From positions 61,350,439-61,414,438 of the forward strand of contig NC_134847.1 in NCBI RefSeq assembly GCF_965363235.1: a stretch of DNA of 64,000 bases. Direction: 5' to 3'. Both the position numbers and the translations under genes were made by a program. A model generated the notes under the pieces. It was given only the letters and a program-made list of their open reading frames with translations. It did no database searches and had not been told where the DNA came from. Of the stretch, positions 45,428 to 56,896 are shown one piece after another (within the stretch, counting starts at the first letter, position 1; every line of letters starts with the position of its first letter). Source of the stretch: Mytilus galloprovincialis (Eukaryota; Mollusca; Bivalvia; Mytilida; Mytilidae).

Positions 45428-47139
45428 ATGAAGGTTGTTATACTCAGTATAGTCGTTCTATTATGTAAGTAGGACTATACATTTCTGAATATGCGAATTA
45501 ATTATAACGTTTAATTTATTAACTTTTTCAAACTCGGGTTTCTTCTGAACCTCCGGTACAATACAGGCATATGCATGAGTCTAAATCGTACATGTTTCAT
45601 ATTATTTAGACTCTTGTTGATCTATAGAGCTTTGACTTATTCTGTGCTTCTCCTTTATTCAAACAAATAAATACAAACAAACTTATTTCAATATAACTAT
45701 TCGAAATTTTAAAGTTGTTAAGATCGATTATTTTTTCTATTTTAGTTACGAGTACAAATATCACATAATCATCATGCAAGTTATTACATGAAATCTTAAA
45801 CATGATAGAATATGTTCATTTTCAGAGGTTCATAATTATGTTCATAGCAATTCTTTTTTCTCAAGTAGGTGGTATATCTGGACCGTATTTTTTTTATTGT
45901 ATGCTTTACAAACACGATTTGGGGTTTAGATAGGTAAGGGGGGTCGGATGTTTATTTGCTTGTCTTTACCAAACTACATTTCTAACCAGAACTACTAATA
46001 TTGGGTCTCCGAAGAATGTGTTGTTCTTAGTTTTTGTATTGTTTAGAGGAATCGCTAATCTGTCCATGTGGTAAATCTTGTTATACCCTTTATGTATTAT
46101 GTGTTAGTTGTAAGTTTTTTGTCTATTTAGCAGCTGCAGCATGTGCAGAGGACTGTCCCGGTGGGTCAAATTCAGAGTGTTCAACTGTTTGCTGTAAACA
46201 AGGATCATTGGCATGTGTAAATACGATATGCACGTGTGCTCCAAATACGGGACATGGTAAGATTCATCTTATAGTAAAATGTTTTTCTACAGTGAAACAA
46301 ATATACCTTTATTGTTGATATCTTAAACAGAGGAATATATCCTAAAGAATTCGAGAAAGCGAAGAGTCGGTCTTCAACAAAATGTTTAATCAGAAAGACA
46401 TTTGTATTTCACCATGCTCGTTTTCGAAGCAAAAACGTTTTGTTATCGACTATTATATTTGATAGCGACCATTTTCACTGAACTAATACACATTTTTGTT
46501 AAGGGGCCAGCTGAAGACCACCTCCGGGTGCAATATTTTCTCGATGTGTTGAAGATTCAATGATGCAGAAAATGAACAAAAAAAAGTAGGGGGTATATGT
46601 TAAATTATATAGCAATGCAACGAGATGAATAACATAAATCATATGTAGCACACCATACAGTCTAGATACACATCAATTGATGTTGTATGGCTACTTATCT
46701 GAGATACAGAGACTCCATCCATCATTGGATAGCTTACAGCGATTGTGCGAGTGTACAACGTGTGACGTATTACTTTCAGTCGTAAACCCGTATGAGTACA
46801 ATTCAAGTTCACACGATTCGCATTCTTAAACATAATACAGACCACATTTTTGAGAAACGTTCAGATGTAAAATAATAATATAACATATAGAAATTTTGTT
46901 CCTAACTCAAACATTTGATGTTTGTAACAATCTTGACATCTTAGATCTGTCATTTCATTTAACTTTGAAATTATTGTTACTGTAAACGCAATAATATTTT
47001 TTTAATAAATACAAGTTGAAATACCATCTTTTGTTGAACAGGCTGCATTACAAGAGAAGAGTGCCATACACGTGGTATATGTGGACCATTACATGTGGCT
47101 TATTGTGTGAACGGACACTGCAAATGCGAGTTCCATTAG
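45428..47139 (+). CDS. I84-type (cvSI-like) secreted serine protease inhibitor, gene D
   Basis: Exons 45428-45464, 46134-46256 and 47042-47139, with phase-1 introns and GT-AG ends, give 85 residues. The signal peptide MKVVILSIVVLL runs into SAACAEDC, with cleavage expected after ACA. Module 1 has an adjacent Cys pair (STVCCKQGSLAC) and a longer first loop (CPGGSNSEC). Module 2 reads CITREECHTRGIC and ends CVNGHCKCEFH. The acceptor could also be three bases earlier (TTTAG/CAG), adding one Ala. Compared with genes A and C it is clearly a different subtype. Its exon 1 and promoter flank recur as the orphan exon at 23823. AATAAA lies at 47182-47187. Exon 3 is outside the duplicated block, so copy I could never have held a full gene unless the duplication once extended further. 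Confidence 0.83.
46500..46555 (+). repeat. Short family B fragment in intron 2 of gene D
   Basis: GGGGCCAGCTGAAGACCACC and TCCGGGTGCAATATTTTCTCG match the core of the family B repeat. No further family B sequence is adjacent. Confidence 0.5.
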
Positions 47140-47181
47140 CCTAGATTGAATACACTTTATACTTCTCTAGTCATATAGTCA

Positions 47182-47187
47182 AATAAA
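47182..47187 (+). terminator. Polyadenylation signal of inhibitor gene D
   Basis: AATAAA 42 bases after the TAG stop at 47137-47139. Confidence 0.65.
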
Positions 47188-47199
47188 CTAAAATACAGA

Positions 47200-49369
47200 C
47201 CGTCAAATAGTTGTTGCGCTGCCTTTACACAAGACATCGGATTTATCGTCTTTATAAAGACCGGACGTAACTTAGGATTTATGAGTCCATTATATCCAAT
47301 CATAGCATCTTAGGATAATTTGCCAGAAGAAAGAAAAAGTTCTAGTTAATTGATAACATTGCTTGATCACAGTAACCCTTCAGTTAATAATGTTTTCGAA
47401 TTGGTTGGTCAATCCCTTGTCATTACTTAGCTTGATATTGCGACAGTATATTTGCTATATAAGTAAATAAGCATTTATTTTCGTACATAATTTCCTTTTG
47501 CTACTGAAACAAACGATATTTGCAGTGTGAAATTTGAGTCTGTTTAACAGAATGAAATGTTGTCCAAACTATAAACAAACTCTTCAATGAATAAGTTTAT
47601 TATAAACATGTTTTGTATGCTGTGGTATAAAGTGTTCATAAAACAACACAACTGTATCCTGCTATTTTTTGCTCTATTTAGACAACAGTAGTCACTGGTA
47701 GTGTATTGATGTTCACGTCTCATAAATCGATTGAGAAAACAAACCAAGGTAACAAACAAAAATGAGAGAATCCCAAGAAATTAAAAAGGAGCAAGACCAG
47801 ATTTGATGGTACATGTGAGTGCCGACATTAGTAGAATCATATATTTCGTATGTTTCAGCCAACGGTAACGGTAATGTTAAGGGATAACAGTTGATCTGAA
47901 TGGTCAGTTGGTCAATCAATGGTAAATAATCATGTTTTGAAAGAGTATGGGGTATTTGAACTAAGGCAAAGATGGTTTACCTATGTTCAAATCAAATAAA
48001 TTGATGTAGAATTATATATTTAAACTCGGAATATTTCTTAACGTTTCCATCAACAAAGGCTCAAAACGTTATAGACGCAATGAATAAGTGAAGATGGTGC
48101 TTTGCTCCGATGATCGAACGATTTTAATAATGAATTTTCTCATTTTTAAGCTCCCATGTTCAAAAGGCCCTGTGAGCTTTTTAATAACTTGGTGTCCGTA
48201 ATCAATCAACGTCCGTTATCTTTTACAAAACGCGTCTACTCTGAAGTTACTCGGTAAAATTAAACCAAAATTCGCCGCAATCATCATCAGGTTATGTAGT
48301 TTTCCACTTGTCAACCAACATGGCTGACATGGCTAAAATTAGAACATAGGGTTAAAAGGCTAGTTGTATCTATTAATTTGGAAAATTCTGTAAAATGAGA
48401 AGAACTAAAAGGGACGGAAATGTTATGAATTATGAGATCTACCTACTGTTTTTTGCCTATGATCTTGAAAACCATGACAATTGATTCGGAGAAAATTTTG
48501 ATGGCAAAAATTATTAGCAGGACAAGACCTAAGTTTTGTCGTCTTCACATTCATAGTGTGTCATCGAAACATCAACTTAACTCTACTGACGTCCCAATTT
48601 ATTCAAAATCAATGTTTAGATGTAACAGTAGTTTGAATCAGATTTTGATAACATTCAATCGATATTCAGTGTAGGCCTTGTTCGGGTTAAGTGTACAAAC
48701 ACTTTACATCAAAAATGTAAATTTAATTACATGTATAAGGAAGAAACATCAGAATATAACAAAATCATTATGTTATAAATGAATTTACATATCAATTTAT
48801 TTGTTAATTTATTTTTAAAAAAAGTCAACATTACTGTGTTATAGAAACAGTTTATGTAGTCTTATTAACCCAAAATGTAATACAAATTGACATTAAATGC
48901 GGCGAAGGAAAAGGGGGGGGGGGTAAATTTGGGACGCATGTTTGTTTTATTGGAACGAACAATTTTTGTTTTAAATGACAGGTATTTTTGGAACTTCAAT
49001 CTCTTAAATGTATTTCCTCCTAATTTTGAATGGAAAAAAGTTCAATAGATTTTGAATCAGACAATCTATCTTTAGTTAGCTCAACCCCCCTTCACACACA
49101 CACAAAAGTGAATTAGTATGTGCCTTACTGCTGTGGAAGTTTACTGACAAATATTGAATTCAATTTCATAAGTATGAGTTAATTGCTGATTTTGGCAAAA
49201 TGTTGAAATTTTGGTTTGTTTTATTTTCCTCTTTTTAATAGCATTAAGAGTGACTGTAGACATTGATGTTGTAAAACTTCCTCAGCACTAAATAAAAGAT
49301 TTTATTTGGAGTTACGGTATCAATAGGAATAAATTGACTAAGATGTCGTACACAATTTTAATGATGGTA
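47200..49369. other. Intergenic, no gene seen
   Basis: Contains a partial GCTCACC/GGTGAGC-family repeat at 48150-48380 (GCCCTGTGAGC, TTGGTGTCCGT) and a G run near 48912. A few short open frames occur (for example 48432-48674), but none resembles a known family. Confidence 0.45.
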
Positions 49370-49800
49370 TCCTGCTCTTGATCCAGACGACTTCCTCCAA
49401 TCAGCAAGACGAACCATCACAGCTAAAAAGTTTGACAATTATCAAGCAACTAACATAATTGAAAAACAAGTGAGAAACAATACTAGGTGTTTTGACATTC
49501 GTACCAGTTAAACACCGTAACATTCAAACTTATTTTTTATGTCCACTATTATTAACTGGAACCATCTAGAAGACACTATTGTGCGCGCAACAAGTGTAGA
49601 GGGCTTTACATCTGCTCTCGCGAAATGTCAGTAAATCGACAGCGCCTTCACTCCGGTTGTATAAAAGCCACAATTGGTAACTACGACGTACCCATACATA
49701 TACAGACACAACCACTTTGTCGATTCCACGGCTGGTGGAGGTTATCCCCCCGAGGGTATCAACAACCGAGTAGTCAGCTTGACATGAATTATGATTGATA
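49370..49800 (+). mobile_element. 3' end fragment of a LINE
   Basis: In shifting frames the strand reads RRTITAKKFDNYQ, NIIEKQVRNNTRCFDI and INWNHLEDTIVRATSVEGF, the usual closing segment of LINE RT proteins (a FF.RT...WN.L....V.A.....F pattern). Stops interrupt it and no RT core lies upstream, so this is a short 5'-truncated relic unrelated to the LINE at 36.7 kb. Confidence 0.6.
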
Positions 49801-50119
49801 TGGTCATAATTATAAAAAACTGTTTACAAAACTTTTCGAAATATTTAAGATAATCTTACCCATGTATATAATAGATTACAATAGGAAGGAAAAGGAAACG
49901 TCATAACAAACTGACTTTCACGAATGGGCACCTTACCATTCGGAAAACCGATGGCAATACATGACTGTTAACACAACTGTTTCACCAATGACAGCTGTGA
50001 TTCATCAATGGGATATAGTTTATAAATTACAAATTTTCGTAATAATTCAAAATGTTCAATTAAAAAAAGCTTTACATCGCTTTCTTTAAATATAAATACA
50101 TGGGCATTTACTAAACTGA

Positions 50120-50530
50120 GATGTGGTATGATTGACAATGACAACTATCCACCAAAGTTCAAATGAAATGCATGCAAGCTTTCATAGGAAACACTGCGAC
50201 TTAAACAATGAGAAAAACGTCTGCCGTCTGGTCGGCTATAAAAGGGCATGAATAGTTTGAAACAATTCAAACGAGAAAACTAACATCCTAATTTATAACA
50301 AAACAGTTTACGAAAAACAATATGACAAACATGAACCAATGGCAACCACTGAACAACATGCTTCTGCTTTGCGACAGGCACTTAAAGAATGTGGCAGCTT
50401 AAACATATTTATGACTGCTCACCCCTACCAAAACCTGGAACAGGGGTGTAAAAGTACAACAAAAGAAGAAACTACAAAAATCAGTTGTAAAAATCTTAAC
50501 TCATCAGAAGAATTCAAAAAGAAATACATA
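50120..50530 (+). repeat. Dispersed repeat family A copy
   Basis: ATGTGGTATGATTGACAATG, CGTCTGGTCGGCTATAAAAG, AACGAGAAAACTAACATCC and CTGGAACAGGGGTGTAAAAG match the family. A short open frame inside (50339-50533) is part of the repeat. A C-rich then A-rich tract follows at 50549-50590. Confidence 0.6.
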
Positions 50531-50779
50531 TAATAAAATATTTATACCCCTCCCCCCCTCCCCCCCCAAAAAAACAACAACAAAAAACCAACAACACTCA
50601 ATACAGATCTGAGAGGGCTCGCAATTACTACCATTTTACTAGTTCTACATAAATTACACTTATTAAAACGTAAAACGTTACTAAAGAACAGACACGAGCG
50701 TATCAAACGAGTTGAGATTTAAAAACACTACTGTAGGACGCTGCCTAAGGAAATCACCGTTCTCTTTTTTAAATTTATT

Positions 50780-51000
50780 TTATAAATTAGTGCGTTTCTA
50801 TGTATGTTGGTGTTTGATTTGTAGCAGTTCAGTGTTACTTTTTTCCGTTGTTTTCCTCATTTAGTTGATGTGTTTCCCACGGTCATGGTTTGTGACCTGG
50901 ATTTGTTTTCGCTTAATCGATTTATGACAATTGAACAGTTCTGTTGCCTTTATTTCGAGATATATGTTAAATCTAGACGTGTCTATGTTAAGTTTAGTGA
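50780..51000 (+). repeat. Family C-related repeat fragment
   Basis: GTTGATGTGTTTCCCACGGT, TTTGTGACCTGGATTTG and CGATTTATGACAATTGAACA resemble 52130-52260 (GTCGATGTGTTTCTCTC, TTTGTAACCCGGATTGG). Confidence 0.45.
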
Positions 51001-51186
51001 AAGTAGTGGCCTATTTACTGACGACAAAATCAACACCATACGTCTGATAACCTGAGCACGATAAAATAAGCATAATAATGAACAGCTGTCGTTATGTCGG
51101 GACTTGTTTCACGTGTTTCGACTTTGGTGAGAATGATGTCAGTCATTTACCGGAATTTTTATTTAACTTCTTATCAAAATAGTCCT

Positions 51187-51194
51187 TATATAAA
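51187..51194 (+). promoter_or_regulatory. TATA box of inhibitor gene E
   Basis: TATATAAA, 43 bases before the ATG at 51230. The spacing matches that of genes A and C. Confidence 0.7.
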
Positions 51195-51229
51195 CTGATC
51201 ACAACTTGTTCTGTTATCAAACCATCAAC

Positions 51230-54190
51230 ATGAAAGTTACAATTCTGTGTTTCGTTGTTCTAATTGGTAAGTTTTTGTGTAAAGATTTAACACACATTAA
51301 TACATACAATTATTTCTGGAATTTAATTTTATATTTAAAAGAGTTATAATTTTGTCAATGTCGTCATCAGTATGCTCATTTCACTTGTACTCATGGGCAG
51401 GAAAATGGAAAACAAATCATGATATTAATTCTTGATATTTATTGGTACTTCTAGACATAGTTACAAGCATTATGTTTTTAAATAAGTGTCGTATAACTTA
51501 TTGTATCAATTGTAATTAAATTTCTTTTCATTATTCCTAGATCTGATCTACGAAAAAATAACGGAACATCTATATGCATGTTTTGATAACTTGTTTTTCT
51601 TTCATATTCTCCATACTCGAAAATTTTATTTGTAACCAAACAACAAGGTCTGATACTTTTAATAAATTAGCAGGTTTTTCATAAAAATGTATCCATCAAA
51701 TATATGAAAATAAGATTTTTAATGCAAAAATTAACAATTAGAAAATTTCTTATAAATAAATTAATATGCATTATATATTTGACGTCGATACATTCCATTG
51801 TAATATTAAATAGCATGTCGTTTATTATTTAAAATAAACTGTTTTAAGTGTCTAAATGCAACAGATTTCCGTCATCTATATATATAATCACTTTAGGATT
51901 ATGTTAGATTGAAACCCTATTTTTGACATTTTACATATGATGTCACATATCGTTGTCAATATAATGGAATTTCATGCGACTGTCATACAAGTGAGAGGAT
52001 TATCTAGCTACAAAACCAAGTTTATCCCCTCTATTTATTTCTTGAAATATTCCGTACCAAGTCAGGAATATGGCAGTTGTTATCAAATAGTTCGTGTCTA
52101 CGTTTGTTGAATTGGCTCTGTTTTTGTTGCACTTCAGTGTTTCTGTTCTTCCATTATTTCACTTTTAAAGTCGATGTGTTTCTCTCAGATTTAGTTTGTA
52201 ACCCGGATTGGATTTCTCTAATCGGATAATGACTTTTGAACAGCGGTACACTACTGCTGTCTTTATCAATTCAAAGGTTTCACAATAATAAAGAATTTGA
52301 TAAAGGAATACACTACTTTGAAACGAATTAAAATACTTTGAAATGCAGTAAAATACTTTAAAATGCCGTGAAACACTAAGGAGAAAAAATAATTACTTTG
52401 ACCAATAGATAAATAAAACAAATATTTGAAACTTAACTTATGAGATATGCTAGAACTTAGTTTCATGGTAAAAAAAGTGACAAAGTGAGAATAGACATAC
52501 TTTCTTGAAGATTTTATCGACTTTTCTAACAAGGTATGCCTACAGAAATGTCCTGTTTAATCTTCAATGTCTTTTAAAATATTGAAATGTATATAATTTA
52601 CGTCATGTTGATGTACCACAATGAATTGTTGTAATGAGAGTCTATTTTAGAACGTTTTATCGAACATCAAATATGACGATTTATTTTTCTTTTTTAGCTG
52701 CAGTATATGCAGAGAACTGCCAAATGGCCAGTGACTGCACAATGGAAACCTGCAGCTCTGGAGGCATGGTAGAGTGCCAACATGGAGTTTGTACATGTGG
52801 AGGCGGTGGAGGCGGACCCGGAGGTAAATTGAATTATTCCTATTTGGATCGCCTTATTACAAGAAGAAAATGTATTATAATACTAGTATATGATTGAAAT
52901 AACATATTAAAATAACGTCTGTTGAGTAAGTTTTGAAAATAATTACGCATTACTGAATTATGACTATTTTTTTGAAATATTAGAGAGCAAACCAAAAAAA
53001 TTTCTTGTAATTTACGTCAGAATTTGTAAGTAGTTTCACTTCTATATAGGATTAGGAGATACAGCAGGGACAGTTTATACATATATAGTATAGGAAGTCC
53101 CTGATTGCTAGTATCATTAAACCTGTTTTTTTTTTGCACTAACGAATTGCTTTCCGTTAATATGCAACATATATTCATAAACCGACTTCCTTTTAGGTAA
53201 TTAAGCATATGTTTGCCCACATTTGCTTCGATACAAATCTTAATTGACAAGGATTGCAAGTGTTCCTTTCGAAGGTCGGAAGTTTTCTCCGTGCATTTTG
53301 ACATCCTCTACCAATAAGACAACACCGGACCTTCACGATATAGCCAATGGGACTGAAAGTGACATTAAACTTAAAAAACAAAACAATCATATTTATATTA
53401 TACCTTAATTATTTATTGTATAAACGTGAATATTATGGATTGCATGAATGTCTTTTGGTACACCGTCGGTAAATATTTTCTTATATACAATTTTCTTATA
53501 CCGTTGCCCAATTGAAGATTAAATCATGCTTTTGTTTTCTTAATAAGACAATCAAAAGTATGGACCAACGTGCTATTTTTCAAGATACATAGATTTTTCA
53601 TGCAAAAACACATTTTTGGTGAGAAAAAAAATCTATTGCTAGATAAAATTTTGAAACAAAGTATGAGAAGATATGTTTTACAATAGTCTTAAATAAAATA
53701 AATAGAACAAATGGTGTCACCGATCTTGTTTTCTTCTATAAGTAAAAAAATGAAAAATTCACTTTCAGTCCAGTATAGAAGTTTTACTATAAGAGTTGTC
53801 TTCCATTCAATGGCAGAAAAGTCGATTCTTAAAACCAAAAAGATGTGTTATTTGTTGAATCATTTTATATTGTGCAATACATCACTAATTTTTCTTTATA
53901 AAAAATAATATTCATACACTCAAATTGCAAATCTGTCTCAAAATTTGCAGATTTAGACAATGAACTAGACCGATTGTGAATTGCTATTTTACAATCCAAG
54001 ATGGCGGAAAGAGTGAATCTACCTTAAAGTTATAACAGTAAAAGAAATACAATGAAAACTGCATATGAATATTTACTTATATTTGGTTTTTATAGGTTGC
54101 ATGGACCAAGCTGACTGTCATGGTCATCATTGTCCACATGGTCATGGTATGCCACACTGCATTGATGGTCATTGTGATTGCAAACATTAG
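51230..54190 (+). CDS. Histidine-rich I84-type secreted inhibitor, gene E
   Basis: Exons 51230-51266, 52698-52823 and 54096-54190, with phase-1 introns and GT-AG ends, give 85 residues. The signal peptide MKVTILCFVVLI runs to AAVYA, with cleavage before ENC. Module 1 reads ENCQMASDCTMETC and ends CQHGVCTC. A glycine linker (GGGGGGPGG) follows at the exon 2 end. Module 2 reads CMDQADCHGHHC, PHGHGMPHC and CIDGHCDCKH, with eight His in 30 residues. Cys spacing is C-x5-C-x4-C-x7/8-C-x4-C-x-C twice, the I84 plan. The His-rich second module is unlike genes A, C and D (one to three His there) and could bind metal; that is inference. A TATA box lies 43 bases upstream and AATAAA 6 bases after the stop. 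The introns (1.4 and 1.3 kb) hold repeats. It is outside the duplicated block. Confidence 0.85.
52050..52280 (+). repeat. Dispersed repeat family C copy in intron 1 of gene E
   Basis: CCGTACCAAGTCAGGAATAT, GCAGTTGTTATC, and TTCTCTAATCGGATAATGAC followed by AACAGCGGTA mark the family. Confidence 0.5.
53190..53395 (+). mobile_element. SINE-like repeat in intron 2 of gene E
   Basis: The 3' part (TTTTCTCCGTGCATTTTGAC, ATCCTCTACCAATAAGAC, CACGATATAGCCAATGGGAC, GTGACATTAAACTTAAAAAA) resembles the widespread mollusc SINE tail that ends in a GGCGTTAAAC-type word and an A-rich repeat. The 5' head was not recognised and no TSD was found. Confidence 0.45.
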
Positions 54191-54196
54191 AATATT

Positions 54197-54202
54197 AATA
54201 AA
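54197..54202 (+). terminator. Polyadenylation signal of inhibitor gene E
   Basis: AATAAA six bases after the TAG stop at 54188-54190. Confidence 0.7.
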
Positions 54203-54239
54203 ATATAGAATCGTAATTGTCTTATGCTTAAGGAATGGG

Positions 54240-55244
54240 TAATGTCAGGTTCTGACAGTTCTTGTCCATTCGTTTTTATGTGTTTTGTCGTTTAGTTTTG
54301 CCATGTGATTATGGACTTTCCGATTAAATTTTCCTCTGAGTTCAGTATTTTTGTGCTTTAACTTTTTAATGAAATACCTTAATTCTTAGGATATTTGTCT
54401 TAAAACGCTTGCTTTATAAATATTGAAACAGTAATGTTATTTGACAGCATCAGCCTCAATGCAAAATATACAAATGTGATAGGAAGGGAATTTTAACATA
54501 TGCACCAAGCTGCGGGAAGTTATTTTACTTTCATTACTTCATGTACTAGCAGTGGTTTACATATCGGTTTTGATTTCGATTTCTCATTTGGTTCATGAGG
54601 AAGATAAGGTAGATGTCTAATTAGACATGACAGTTTATGAATAAGTTACTGTTAAGATACCTGCGAAATATACTTTGGTTCATAATTTAAAGATATATAA
54701 TGTTGGTTAAGGCGATATTAAGATCTTAAATCACAGTACCACCACTCAATATGACACACAGAAGAAAAGTCTTCTCGACAGAAACTAATGGCTTTTGTGA
54801 TCTAATCATAGGATATGTCATTGTTACACCCTGGATGGATTGCATTGATCAAAATAGTGTGTTTATAAATACCTTTAATTGGTGACATATATAGAGTAGA
54901 AACTGACTGGGATTTTTTACAAAAAGATATCCTGACCCTGTTTGTCTAGCACTTCTAGCAGTTGTGCCAATCCCACAAAAAATCTTTGAACAAAATTTTG
55001 AACACATAGGAAAAACATTGAATGATTAAAAAAATCCAGGTGCGCATGACAATCCCAGCCCCATTCCATGGAAAATCAAAGGGTCCGTGTCTAATACGGG
55101 ATGTGAACGTTGTGTAATACAGCTTTCATTGTCATCAAACTTGTATATTATATCTCTATATTATATACTATTATACTTACAAATTACAAAGTTATGTAAT
55201 TGGTATCTGGTTTATTGAGGTCAAAGTAAACGAACCTACAAATT
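54240..55244. other. Intergenic, no gene seen; family C fragment at its start
   Basis: A family C piece lies at about 54240-54370 (GGACTTTCCGATTAAATTTT, TTCAGTATTTTTGTG). The remainder has no supported exon. Confidence 0.45.
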
Positions 55245-55590
55245 TACTTTTCTGCATTGGCTAGAGGTAAAGGGGAGGGTTGAGATCTCACAAACATGTT
55301 TAACCCCGCCGCATTTTTGCGCCTGTCCCAAGTCAGGAGCCTCTGGCCTTTGTTAGTCTTGTATTATTTTAACTTTCAGTTTCTTGTGTACAATTTGGAG
55401 TTTAGTATGGTGTTCATTATCACTGAACTAGTATATATTTGTTTAGGGGCCAGCTGAAGGACGCCTCCGGGTGCGAGAATTTCTCGTTGGATTGAAGACC
55501 TGTTGGTGACCTTCTGCTGCTGTCTTCTCTATGGTCGGGTTGTTGTCTCTTTGACACATCCTCATTTCCATTCTCAATTTTAATTTTCAG
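55245..55590 (+). repeat. Dispersed repeat family B, long copy
   Basis: Runs from GCATTGGCTAGAGGTAAAGG through CCCCGCCGCATTTTTGCGCC, CAGGAGCCTCTGGCCTTTGT, GGGGCCAGCTGAAGGACGCC and GTTGTCTCTTTGACACATCC to the CATTCTCAATTTTA end. It is in the opposite orientation to the copy at 57655-58185. Confidence 0.75.
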
Positions 55591-55882
55591 TTTGGATTAA
55601 ATACAGATGGAAAAATAATCCACATCCCTCCGATCGGCAAATTATCTCGTTTACACCTTTTAAAACTGAAATCTTAATTCATTTGTTGCTTAGTTACCAA
55701 TGTTGATCACATGTGTTTTTTTTTCTGAAAAATCTTGTTTGCACCATTCTATTAGAACCTTGGTTTAATTTTTGTTAAATTGCTGCGGTTGCCTGAAAGG
55801 AAAAGCTCTTGACCTGCAAAGATATCTTGTTAAATTGCTGAGAGCGTCAAGGAAATGTGTATCACAAAGTGTTTCAGTGTAA

Positions 55883-56471
55883 GGTAGCACTCTTCAGTTA
55901 GAATATAAAATTAAAATGAACCACAAAATGTTAAATAATCTTCTATTCCTGGATGTCTTAAACATTAATCCAACTGTTTGTGTCATATATATGCGCATAT
56001 GTATGTAATCAGTATTTTCCATAAATTTGAGTTTCAAAAGTTAAAAAGTAGAACTATAATTCCTTTTTAGTGTATCCATTGCAACATTCTGCATCTATTT
56101 ACCATAAAATATTGCAAAAAAGGGAATGAAAATGTCACATATTCCCCAAAACTTTTATTCAAACCAGAATTTCTATGCTTTTGAGTGATACCTTTTCTGA
56201 AACTGTTGACATTAATCTACAAATTGATCATTAAAAAAAGCATAGCAACAAATGCCGAACCAATATGTGTTACGGATATGAAAATACAGACTGTCAAACA
56301 GAAAACCATATTAAATACATTAAATAATCTTGATGTTCTTATAAGCCAACTATGATGTCTATTTTAATCTTCAGCTATCCAAAAATGAATTTATTGCACA
56401 CTAGCTCTCATTCTTGAAAAACCCAAAGGGGACAATATGCAAAACTACACACCTAACTGTGGAATGCTACC
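55883..56471. mobile_element. TIR element with GGTAGCA ends
   Basis: The left end GGTAGCACTCTTCAGTTAG is mirrored by the right end, reversed, GGTAGCATTCCACAGTTAG. Flanks are TGTAA and TAAGG, so a TAA or altered TTAA target is possible. The ends resemble those of the TTAA element at 42437-43144. No transposase. Confidence 0.6.
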
Positions 56472-56896
56472 TAAGGTCAATATTTACCGTATCTGCTACG
56501 AAATTAAATTTAATTTTGCCTGGCAGACGTGCAATGATGGAAAATTTCAGAGCCGAAAGTCATGAAGAACAGTTGATCCGAACTGACTTTTTTCCGATTT
56601 TAATCACCATATACCCCCCAAAAGATCTTGAAATGAGTACAAAATAAACTACGCTTGCCATTATCCCTTGGTGGTATAAAACAATATTCGTGGATTTTAT
56701 GTGAATGAAAAAAAGGCGACACCCTATTTTACCTCTATTCATTTAGTAATTGTTTTTCAATACATTGTGACAATGAAACTACTGGAACACAAACTGCTTT
56801 CCACAATTTATCATCTGAACTCAACATCGGGTGTTGTTCAATCAGAGGCTCTTTGCTATTGTTTGTAGTCTCTTATGTGTCTTTTTAACTTCCATA

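Larger units (their letters stand above)
40313..45540. repeat. Segmental duplication, copy II
   Basis: The better kept copy of the block also found at 7384-11017, 20974-21144, 22320-22500 and 23740-23950. It contains gene C (minus) and exon 1 of gene D (plus) head to head. Relative to copy I it has two private insertions (40814-41469 and 42437-43144) and lacks the 9.96-kb insertion, the Helitron, and the family B and C repeats. Nucleotide differences in coding exons between A and C, counted by eye: 0 of 37 (exon 1), 17 of 117 (exon 2), 5 of 92 (exon 3). Confidence 0.9.

Noticed and set aside
50339-50533. 64-codon frame MATTEQHASALRQALKECGS
   Set aside because: It lies inside the family A repeat, and other family A copies do not keep the frame.
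56414-56742. Overlapping frames near 56.5 kb
   Set aside because: They straddle the end of the GGTAGCA TIR element and have no recognisable domain.
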